From: Escarpia spicata
Lineage: Eukaryota; Annelida; Polychaeta; Sabellida; Siboglinidae
Assembly (NCBI GenBank): GCA_963995525.1
Contig: OZ023217.1
Location: 24,163,494 to 24,227,493, forward strand
DNA: 64,000 nucleotides
Direction: 5' to 3'
In this document: piece by piece, positions 1-12,400 of the stretch
Layout: every line of letters starts with the position of its first letter
Position numbering within the stretch: the stretch's first letter is position 1
Position numbers and translations under genes: made by a program
The notes under the pieces: generated by a model
What the model saw: only the letters and a program-made list of their open reading frames with translations
Databases searched by the model: none
Told to the model about the DNA's origin: nothing

Positions 1-315
1 ACATACCTAAAATCTGCAGTGCAATTACTTGTTATTTAATCCCGTTGAGTTTTCATTTGCAATTCAACAATAGGTTCACTGTTCAGTCCAATTTCTGCTT
101 GCATTGAGGACGTTTTGTCCTTGTTTTATTTTTCCTCATTGCCAACATCACTGAGAATGTTCCCACATTGCCAATGAATTAACATTTTGAATTGTGTAAA
201 ACTGCCACTGAGACTATTTTGAAATGCTTTTTGGTAAAAAAATAATGTTGACAGCATCTGTCAGTTTCTATTAATACCTATACCGCTGCGTTGACGAGTG
301 TTACTGATGATGCAG

Positions 316-410
316 TGGAACGGGTTGAAGTACCAGTGGAGGTGGTTGTGAGAGAAAGTGCAAGCGTACCCGCGTCGCCACGACGACTCAGTCCCACGTT
401 CCTGCCACAG
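316..410 (+). CDS. SIK3: SIK3 exon a (first in window)
   Basis: The exon ends in RRLSPTFLPQ followed by the donor GTAGGT at 411. The acceptor is most likely the CAG at 313-315, which leaves two bases to complete a codon begun upstream; an alternative AG lies about 17 bases earlier, so the 5' edge is uncertain. It joins in phase to the exon at 901. Confidence 0.75.
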
Positions 411-3400
411 GTAGGTGGAGCCACTTGCCACTCTGATAGTTGGTTCTAGGTTCCAGTTGCTCTGACCCTTGGAGATGGAATCAACATTAATGTTGTCTTA
501 GACGTTGACACATAGTATGTCTTGGGGGGACATCTTTAATTTTTTGCCTCAAATTCTGGTTTATTTTATTTTGTTAACATAGTTGCTGTTTTGTTTAGCA
601 TTGTTAGGCAAAAGAATAATTAATTTTTCAATCAACTGATATGGGGACATACTTTATATGAATGCAAACATGTTTGCATTATGGTAGCTGAACAGGAATA
701 CTATGTTATGGTTTCAGCATGAAGATTAACTTTTTTTCACACGTCAATACTAGTTGAATGTTGTAACATTGTTATATAGTAATAATAATAATAATCTTTA
801 TTGTTTTGCAATGATCAGTACAGAATTATGGTAAACGTCATATACTGATACTTTATGAAACAAATTCATCACTAAGCTGTGATGTGATTGGTTCTCACAG
901 ATGGAAGAGTTCATGAACTCAGACTCAGACACAGAGGAACCATCTCCGGAAGCTCTAGTTCGCTACCTGGCCATGAGGCGGCACACGGTTGGCGTGGGCG
1001 ACTCTCGTCTCGAGGCGCCATGTGACTTGCGCATTAAACTCGCCCACCACCAGGCGGCAACAGCAGCACTGATGCGACCAATGCTTATCTCTCCGTCCAA
1101 CTTGCTACAGCAAACAAACCTGCCACAGGTGCTCACACCGCCCTCTGGTGACGACGTGACGAGTGCCGGTGGCGACAGTGGCTTCGTTCAGACATTTTCA
1201 TCACCGTCGGGGTCATCGACCTCAGGCCAGGACAGTCATCTGTTGCAGCCCCCACAGCTGTACAGTGCAGGTGAGCAGGGAGCAGCACCGGGACTAAATG
1301 GGGGGGCAGCAGGGCGGTCAACTTGGTCAAATTGGAGGTCCTCCTCAAATGTTGGTGGGTCTGCCAATCTGACTGTCAGATTGGCAGACCCACCCAAATG
1401 TTGGTGGTCAGCAGGACCTTCGACTTTGTCAAATTGATGGTCCCATATTATAAAATGTTCTACATTATTTGCATGGTCATTTTCAGAAGACCAAATTCAG
1501 AAATTTGCTAATAGGTTGTCAGTTATGCGGGTTTGAAGTTTTTGCATTGCCAGCTGAATAGGAAAGTTGACAGTGTCAGGACTTCATGCCAACAGTAAAT
1601 TTAGACACTGCGACTTTATATATCATTCTTACCTAATGTTATCTACCCCAAAATGTTCATTTAGTCGCACTTACCTTTGTGATATACAAAAAGTAGATGT
1701 GATTATCAGATGTAGTGTTTTAGAGCAATTTTGCAGTCAAAATAGTGCTGCGAATTGCACCAAGCCTCTGCTGTTACCATACACCAATGTTTGAGAACTG
1801 CACCAAGCCTCTGCTGTTACCATACACCAATGTTTGAGAACTGCACCAAGCCTCTGCTGTTACCATACACCAATGTTTGAGAACTGCACCAAGCCTCTGT
1901 GTTACCATACACCAATGTTTGAGAACTGCACCAAGCCTCTGCTGTTACCATACACCAATGTTTGAGAACTGCACCAAGCCTCTGCTGTTACCATACACCA
2001 ATGTTTGAGAACTGCACCAAGCCTCTGCTGTTACCATACACCAATGTTTGAGAACTGCACCAAGCCTCTGCTGTTACCATACACCAATGTTTGAGAACTG
2101 CACCAAGCCTCTGCTGTTACCATACACCAATGTTTGAGAACTGCACCAAGCCTCTGCTGTTACCATACACCAATGTTTGAGAACTGCACCAAGCCTCTGC
2201 TGTTACCATACACCAATGTTTGAGAACTGCACCAAGCCTCTGCTGTTACCATACACCAATGTTTGAGAACTGCACCAAGCCTCTGCTGTTACCATACACC
2301 AATGTTTGAGAACTGCACCAAGCCTCTGCTGTTACCATACACCAATGTTTGAGAACTGCACAAGCAGTTCACAGCTCTATTTGGATATTTTTGCGTAGAC
2401 AAAATGAGATGAGATTCGAAGCTATTGAAAAGGTCAACAAATTAGGTTCAACAACCGACACTTCCTACAGCACTTGCGCACGTGTCACGTTCTCATTAAT
2501 ATTAATTAGCTTGTAATTCGGACATTTACTCTAAGGTGGTCTGTTGTATTTGTGTAACGAACCATTAAATGGAACACATACGAGTAATTAAATTGAGTGA
2601 AAACGGTATTTCAAGGGCAAGGTTCAAGTGAAAGGTAATCGGAGAAATACTAAAGCAAAGGTCATTAGCTAATTGGATTAAATCTAGTGAGTAAACACTA
2701 TTTGTACCAGTTAGTGCAAAATTTCCTATATTCAATAGTATGTCTTGAAAAATTCTGAAGAAATCTGTGCCAGAGTTATATTCTAAGTCACAGTTATTTA
2801 ATTATTTGATTACAAATAACTGGTTAGAAAAGTAGTTTTTGAGTAAAATAAAAAATGTATGCAGATCTTAACCTGATTTTTATTGTTTTAACATACACAC
2901 ATCCATGTTGCATCAGAGAGTGATTATACACTTATATAGAAGAAGAACGTTATCAATGATATTACGTTATCAAAGACATTACTCAAAAAGACACCGCAAT
3001 ACAGCACGGCCAAGATTACATTCCTGTACTTTGGTGATTATTATGAATACGATGAACTGTTAACGATATTTCACAAACCTCTTTCTGCCCATTGTCCCCC
3101 CAGCCTAAAAGATTAATCGAATCATTTTTTACCCTACTGACGGATGTAGCTGACGATTCGGTAATGACTTCTCAAATGCTGTCCTGTATAAGAGCCTTAT
3201 TTCTTGTATACCGTTCTGTTGGCTAGAAGAGAAGGATTAGATTATAGTTATCTGGAGTGCTCATATCATACATAGTTTACACGTGGAATTTGGGCAACCT
3301 GTCTTTGGTCTGGAGGTATGTATGTTCCAATTCTGCCATGTGACCTTACCGCTGAGTTAACAATAAAAGTAACTATTGCAGTGTGCTATTGTTTCCAAGA

Positions 3401-6400
3401 GCCCATTTGGGCTTGGAATGTCTTCCATTTTCTACACTTTCCAGTGTAATTACTCAATCAAGCGTACAGATCACCTGGTTAGGGTTGTTTATGAGGGCAC
3501 GTTGTGATAATTTGTTCATTGTCCTTGACCGCCTGTATTGTAATCTGTGCAGTGACAATGGGCCCAGAAAGGGGTAAATTGATTCCTGTGCTATTTCTGT
3601 GATGAATGAGCTAGATGCCTGCTGGTTAACAGTGACTTTAGTTTCAAACTACCCACTTGACGTGCCCACCCAGTGCTGGTGCCAGTGCCATGCACCATGT
3701 GTAATGCCTCATGTTGTGTGGTTACTCATAGTGTTATGGTGGATGCTGATGCGTTTTGAATGTGTAGTCTTGTGCTTTCACCAGTTGCAGGCAGAAACGA
3801 TTAATACACATGTACCGACACGCACACGCATGCATGCATGCACATACACACAGACACATGTACACATGCACACGTAGATGCACACACATGCATACACCCA
3901 CCCCCCCATATGCACACACACTCACGCACACTTCTACATACACATGCCCACACATACATGTATACAAACACATGAACACACATGCAAATGCACGCACAGA
4001 GACACACTTCCACATACACTCTCATTCGCACACACGCGCGCGCACTCATACACACAGACTGAAGAGACACACTCTCCCTCTCTGATGTGTAAGGAGTGGG
4101 TAACAAGGAACCTGTCTTGTGTGTTGCAGCGTTTGGAGGTAGTCTGGGACGCCGGGCGTCTGACGGGGGCGCCAATCTGCACCTGTTCTCTCAACAGTTT
4201 CAACAGGAGATGTTGGACCTGCGCATTCAGCCTGGCAGTCAGGAGATGCTTGCTAGGGTAAGCACCCTCTCACCCTCTGTCACAGTTGGCTGAGAACATA
4301 AGACTGTGGAAAGTTGCATAACAAATGTGGGCAGCATTTATGATGAATCGTAATTGTGTGTTTTACCCCTCAATACCCTTTCAAAAAATGTATCTACACA
4401 TTAGGGTACTGCCTATATGGGCCAAATTCGACAGACTGACTGGTTATCAGTGACCAGGACGGGGAACTTACCCTTGTTAGTTATGCATGTACGTAATGCT
4501 TTCATGGGCAACCACGGGTGACATTGCTGATGATGTTCAACAGGGACACGGCCAAAGTTGGGTTGCAGCTGTGCAGTTGCGGGGACATGCTACATGCTTT
4601 AATCTGCGTCGAATGACATGCACTGATGAAGTGAATAATCAAATGGCACAAGCGAACCTTACATACTTTGAAACGGGAATATGCTTATTAGATAACATGT
4701 TTCATCCAACTGGTCTTAGTAGAAAAAAATTGGTTATCACTGTTTGTTTAACGGTCTACTGAATGTACCCATCGGTGATTTATACTTCTGTAAAGATGCA
4801 ATTTGTAAATTAAGTCAGTATATGTATATATATACTCTCCCTTTACTGACTTAAATTACATCTTTACAGAAGTATAATCCCAGTACGCTGATGGGTATGT
4901 GCAGTATTTGGATGCCGCTACCAGACCTGCCTACCATTCCGGATTGTCCGGAATCATTCCGGAAGTCACCTTAAATTACGGTATTACGGTGAGGGATGAA
5001 AATATTACGGACTGTCACCATGTTCGCCAATCACTCAAATTTAGCTTCCACTATATTCAACAGGTGGGAGCATATGTATGCAGCATGTTGTGACAGGGTT
5101 TTTCATTCGCTGAGTCATTATCTAACCAATAGGAAACAGCGTTATGACAAATTTGCATTTCCGCAATCAAACAAAACGAAGTCACGTGGCACGAAATGAT
5201 GGCTGACAGCGAAACGACGCCACCGCCAACCAAAAAGAAATGTGTAATGCAAAAATGTAGTGAGTGTTGTACTTGTAGTGTTAGGCCAACTGACTGTACT
5301 AAGACTAAGTTAGTGTATTTATTGAGGAGTTTAGTGTATCATTTACAGCCTATCATACAGTCAAGTCGATGACAGTTTAATGTAATAGTTTTGGTCCGTC
5401 GCTACCCCCCCCCCCCCCCCCCCCCCCCCCGTCTATCATTTATCATTCTATACTAGAGTTGAGTAGGCTAGAGTCTAGGTGATGTTGATGACAGTGTAAC
5501 TAATGGTTTGGACCCGTCACTACCCCCCCCCCTGACAATATCTGACACCGTTCTGAATTACTGACAGGAAGCCTATATTCCTGAAAATCAGTGTAAATGG
5601 GAAGATGGATTACTGACAGGAAGTTTTTGGGGTAGGCAGGTCTGCGCTACTGTTAAACAGTGATAACCAATTCTTGTTCTGCTTTTAGACCAGTTGTATT
5701 AAACATGTGGACATACATGCATAATTAACAAGGTTAAATTTACCCTGTTCTGGTCACTGATCATCAGTCAGTCTGTTGAACTTGGCTCAGTTATAAGCAG
5801 TAACCTATCGTGTAGGTGCAGTTCATGAAACGGTAATGCAGGGTAAAATGCACCACAACTATTATTCATCAAAAATGCTTCCCATGTTTATATATATGTT
5901 TATATTTATATAGATATATATATAATAATTAATTCTACTCTGATGTAGCTTCTAATGTCCATAAATGTAACACAATTATTGCTAATGTTGATAACTTCAG
6001 TGCATTATCATTATAGTAACATAAATTGAATGATTAGTGTAAATTATCAAACAACAACATTATAAGGAAGATGACTATGACACAGGCAAATGGTGTTATT
6101 GTCAATTCTAGTATCCTATGGTGGTTGCCATGTCAACTGGGGCTTCCACAGCCTGCAACTGGGGACATTTGGCTTGTCAGTGAGACTGACCAAACCAGGT
6201 CAGGCAGAATGTATTCGGCTGATGCTGGTCACAACTATTGGAACAATTGCTTTAGTGGCCAAACCAGCACTGATATTGTTTCAGGGAAAATGTCAGTCGT
6301 CTGCAGTGTAGATGAGTTGGGAATGTACCATTGTGTTGTCCAGTTGTCTTTCTATGTAGATAACAGGGTCTGTTCTACGGCCACAGTGCAATTAAGCGTT

Positions 6401-9400
6401 GTGTGGTTATTTCATTAAAGATGCATCAGTGCAAAATGATAAAAGATTACGCCCACGCTGTAGATATGCATTTTTAATCCTACCCAAGCAGATGCTGTTT
6501 TGTTTTCATAGCCCTCATAGATTGACACCACTCAATGTCTGTCATATCAATAAAATGCTCAAAACTACTGTATACAGTATATATAATTATACACAAATAA
6601 AATGTGTGATAGTTAAAAATGACACATCTTCATCAAATAAATTGTCAGCAGAATTAAAATTGGTAAAAAAACAATAATGTATTACAAATTAAGTTTTATT
6701 GTAGGTTTTTGTAAAGGGTCATGTAAAATTTATACTTAACTTTTCAGTATCACCATGGGATGTGTCATGTGGTCGTCATTGTGAAGTATGTCATCATGGG
6801 ATGTGTCATGTGGTCATCATTGTGAAGTATGTCATCATGGGATGTGTCATGTGGTCGTCATTGTGAAGTATGTCATCATGGGATGTGTCATGTGGTCGTC
6901 ATTGTGAAGTATGTCATCATGGGGTGTGTCATGTGGTCATCATTGTGAAGTATGTCATCATGGGATGTGTCATGTGGTCGTCATTGTGAAGTATGTCACC
7001 ATGGGATGTGTCATGTGGTCGTCATTGTGAAGTATGTCGTCATGGGATGTGTCATGTGGTCGTCATTGTGAAGTATGTCATCATGGGATGTGTCATGTGG
7101 TCGTCATTGTGAAGTATGTCACCATGGGATGTGTCATGTGGTCGTCATTGTGAAGTATGTCATCATGGGATGTGTCATGTGGTCGTCATTGTGAAGTATG
7201 TCATCATGGGATGTGTCATGTGGTCGTCATTGTGAAGTATGTCATCATGGGATGTGTCATGTGGTCGTCATTGTGAAGTATGTCATCATGGGATGTGTCA
7301 TGTGGTCGTCATTGTGAAGTATGTCACCATGGGATGTGTCATGTGGTCGTCATTGTGAAGTATGTCACCATGGGATGTGTCATGTGGTCGTCATTGTGAA
7401 GTATGTCATCATGGGATGTGTCATGTGGTCGTCATTGTGAAGTATGTCATCATGGGATGTGTCATGTGGTCGTCATTGTGAAGTATGTCATCATGGGATG
7501 TGTCATGTGGTCATCATTGTGGGGTACATCTTGTGATTGTCAAATGGGATGTGCCATGTCTCCTGTGGTTGTAATCATGGGGTGTGTTCATCATGGGGCA
7601 TGTCATCTGGTCGTCATCATAGGGTGTGTCATGTGTTCATCATGGGGCATGTCATCTGGTCGTCATCATAGGGTGTGTCATGTGTTCCTCATGGGGCATG
7701 CCATCTGGTCGTCATCATAGGGTGTGTCATGTGTTCATCATGGGGCATGTCATCTGGTCGTCATCATAGGGTGTGTCATGTGTTCATCATGGGGCATGCC
7801 ATCTGGTCGTCATCATAGGGTGTGTCATGTGTTCATCATGGGGCATGCCATCTGGTCGTCATCATAGGGTGTGTCATGTGTTCATCATGGGGCATGCCAT
7901 CTGGTCGTCATCATAGGGTGTGTCATGTGTTCATCATGGGGCATGCCATCTGGTCGTCATCATAGGGTGTGTCATGTGTTCATCATGGGGCATGCCATAT
8001 GGTCGTCATCATAGGGTGTGTCATGTGGTCATCAATGTGTGGTGTGCTTGTAGATGACAGACGCAGCGGCTGCGACGTGCTCTATCCCTGTTCCCCTGGG
8101 ACGAGGCAATCATCTGAGAGAAACGGAAGATGGCTTGTCCGAGGCAGAGCCCGACTCCGAGGCAGTCGATAAGTAAGTCACGTTCTTCCCCCTACTTGTT
8201 ACTTTAGTCTGGGCTGAGGCTGGCCTTGATACTGCTCCTCAGTTTGTATTTTCCTTCTGTTCAGGCACTGCCGTCGCCACTCCCTCATCTCTCGTTCTCC
8301 CCTCTCAATCCCACCCAGTCTCTCCTTACACAGACCTCCCATCCCATTCGTAGTCTACCTATTCTGCGTCTACCCTCTACTGTTAAGACCAGACATGGCA
8401 GGTAGATAGGATTATTTTTTAATTTGTGCAAATTATGAAATTATTTCTTCCCCCCATGGAATGGATCATACTGAATAAAAAATGTATTGAACTTTTTTCC
8501 ATGGTAGCAAACAAAATGGCTGCCGTTTTGACTTTAAAACGTAATGAAGTTTCTAGATCAGGCAGATCAAAGGGTGTGCCTGATTAATACATTACGTAGT
8601 GTTTACATAACAACTCAAATATTTATAGATGCTTGGTAAACCATATAACGTGTACTCGGCATTGCATTTGAGATATTTTTGAAAAAATTATTGTGGTGAA
8701 ATGCAGTTTTTTTTTTAAAGTGGATACTGGATTAATACCTACTTATTGTGTTGTGTGAAATCATTAATTCAACTTGTTTGTGGTTTCTGACACCTATCCA
8801 TGTTGTGTCACGCACACACACACAGGCTCACATGTATGGACACATGCACGCATGAACACACATGAACACACATGAACACACATGAACACACATGAACACA
8901 CATGAACACACATGAACACACATGAACACACATGAACACACATACACTACTTTAAGACAGCAGAACAATTCATATATTACAGCTGAACAAGCTAAATGTC
9001 CCATGGCGTGGAGGTGAACATAACCAACACTATTGTTTATACCAATGTTGATGCACTCTGTACAATAATTGCGTAGTAAACTTTCGTTCATTTTGCTGCA
9101 AACGCCTATAAAAACGCTTTCATCTTTGCAGCTATTTGACAAACCGTGGCAAATTGAAACGACACACGGTTGCCATGACAACGCCCCTGGACGAACTGTC
9201 TGAGGAAGTGCAGCAGCAGTTGGCTCAGCATCCAATCAGATCACGGCGAGGCATCGGCCTCCTAACACCACATGAGAAAGTCTCAAGTAAGTGTTACCGA
9301 GACACGTGGCAACTCTTCAGTCTCGATCTTTCTGCCTGCCTCCCTCGTATTTTAATTAAGCAATACTAATAATACTAAATTTTATCTAGTCTGGTAAAAA

Positions 9401-12400
9401 TATTTTATTTGTCTTATAATTTCCCTAAAACTAAGTAACGTAGAAATTAGCTAGCATGCCGTAGTGAATACTCGATAGGTTTCACAAAATGAAACTCAAA
9501 TGAAACATACAGAAAACAAAATTTAAATAAATGTTTAATTGTGAAACTTAGCAATAATTATCTCATTAAATGAATAAACTGCAGTTGACCCAAGAGTGTC
9601 ACAGTTGACCCAGGAATGTCCAGTGTCCTAATAAGATGTATGTTTGACAGCACGAGACTCCCTGAAGGACCTCAACTCACTTCACCTGCCGAGTGAACGC
9701 TTCTCCCCGGTGCGTCGAGCCAGCGATGGTCTCACCAACCTCCACAAGTACCAGTCATACCTCGAGAAGATCTACAAGGAGACACTAGGGGGCACCACTG
9801 ACATGCTGGGCGGTACTGGCGGCAGGCCACACCACAGTAGTCTGAAGCAGCTGCAGCAGGAGTGCCAGCAGCTACAGGTACGTGGCGCTTCCTGTTGATT
9901 GGGAGGGTGAGATGCGGGGGTAGAACCCTACGCTGTCAGTCAGGAAGACCTACTGCCGTGTTGAAACTTGGGAAATTTTGTTCACCTCCATACTGTGTAT
10001 GGAGGTGAACATATCATTCACATATCTGTTTTCGTTTTGCTACATAATTTTCGTTTACGCAGATCAATAAATTTCAGATCACAGTTCAAATGCACAAGTG
10101 GTAAAAATACAAGAATAAGATAGCAAAATCGCTAGCTGTGTTAGTATTTGTGGTCATCAGAGAGTGACGATTGTAGATACTGCATGTACACATGGAGCAG
10201 TGTTGTACACTATTGTGTCTGCACACTTGGAGCTGTGTTGTATACTGTATGGGTGTACACTTGGAGCAGTGTTGTATATTATGTGTGTACACTTGGACTG
10301 GTATTATATACAGTGTGTGCGTGTACAGTTGTAGCTGTGTTGTATACTGTATGGGTGTACACTTGGAGCAGTGTTGTATATTATGTGTGTACACTTGGAC
10401 TGGTATTATATACAGTGTGTGCGTGTACAGTTGTAGCTGTGTTGTATACTGTATGTGTTTACACTTGGAGCAGTGTTATATATTGTGTGTGTTTACGCCC
10501 ACAGAAACAGGCGGGTACGACAGATGCTGAACAACAGATGGAGCTGCAGCAGCAACACGCATTGCATCGCCAGTCCCTACAGGTAGGTGGCAGCACGTAG
10601 AAATACTGACTGTCAAGTGTCAACATCATTGCTCCCTCGATGCGTTGAAACAGCCCGGGGGGTTCAAAATAGACCAGTCATGTTCACTGACACTGTCAAG
10701 TGACATTGGTCTGTGTTTGTGGCGACTATTGCCGCTGCTTATACTCAACTCTGTCTTCCACGTGGTTCAGTTTTATATTCACTATGTTGAGGCTAAAGGC
10801 CAATTTACATGAAAGATTATACTCATGACAACGAGCAACCAAATTATGTGTAAGTTTAGACGAGTGTCACATCTAGACATTGCGACCTACATATTGACTC
10901 ACGCAACTCCAGAATTGAGCCTTGATGAAAAGTCATGACCTGTTCACCTGGTGTCAGTCTCTGTAATTTATTAACGCATTAGAAATCAGTCCTAAATCTG
11001 CCCAATATTACTATCACCCAATTGTGTGTTGGCCAACACATTGGAGTACAATGTCTTGTGTAATCTGGCCTTAATATAGCACTCCAGTGTAACAGCCAGA
11101 GGTGGCACCATCATGACCTAGTCAAAACTAAACATAAGAGTGGTGCGAGTCAATGTTTAGGATGCAGTGCCTCAAAAGGGCATTTGTCTAGTCATACAAA
11201 GTGCACGTCATTGCACAACAGTCACCCAACAAATCTGGACAGAAATCGCTAGGGTAAACTAGTGCTGTAATCCAAGTATTTTTGTTGTTTATTTTACAAA
11301 TGGTTTATTATTGTAGAGTGAGAGAGAAGGAACAGCAACACTTGAGTATATCCAGTGTAACTACGCTCCTCTCTCAGTTCGCTCTCGTATCGGTGCAATG
11401 CTTCTCATCAATTTGGATGCACTGCCAAATATTGATGTCACTGTCTAGAATATGAATTCATCTGTGAGCATCAGTCGATGCAGTGTAGATATTTGAAGTG
11501 ATGCACATTAAACATTCCTCACGTATACTCTGGTTAGGCTCTGATAAAACGACGTTAACGGCTCAAATCTGCAAAACAGGAAATGGAAGAAACTTTGCCT
11601 TTTCCGATGTTTTGTTTTCCATATCAAGAAAGTTTGCAGCAAGTTGTTGGAGCAGTCTAGTTATGATTGGCCTACTGGTTGCTTGGAATTTATTCTGCTT
11701 GTAGTTTATATGTTATATAAATATGTAAGCATTTATATAACTCCTATATAACCACTGTGGCTGCGGGCTACAGCAACTGCTATTTCATCAAGCGTATTAC
11801 ACTATTAAGTCATATTTGGTGAAGGGCATCTGCTTTCTTTCTCTGGTTCCCAATTGAATGACATAAAATGCCGTATATCAAAATAAGAAATTCTTCTAAA
11901 AGGTACAAAAAATATCAGATGGTTGTTTTCATAAAGTCATGTCGTATAGTGTAATCTAATATCTTGATCATGTATGTTTGTTTGAGTAAACCAGAATTTG
12001 TTAATATAATTTGTCCATTATCTGTATAATTTGAATGGTTTTACTCGATTATCATGTTTACATGGCAGACTGAACGGAAAGTGCTCATATTTATAATGGC
12101 CCCATATATTACAAATACTGTCGTTACAGCACCTCCATAGTCAAGATGTTACAATGGTAAATGTAACGTTTACTATGTAACGTGACTTTACATTAAACAT
12201 TGTAATGACCTGTTATACTACTAGACTATTAACGGAAGATCAGTCTAAACTATTCTATGGTGAAACTTTACGTTATGTCATGGGCGGTCGCATAAGTTAT
12301 GTAATGGGCGGTCGCATAAGTTATGTAATGGGCGGTCGCATAAGTTATGTAATGGGCGGTCGCATAAGTTATGTAATGGGCGGTCGCATAAGTTATGTAA

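Noticed and set aside
1755..2360. Regular direct repeats as a CRISPR array
   Set aside because: Units are contiguous with no unique spacers, and the genome is eukaryotic.
3734..4261. Overlapping His/Thr- and Cys/Val-rich frames near 3.7-4.2 kb
   Set aside because: Translations of the CA microsatellite; only 4130-4257 is a real exon.
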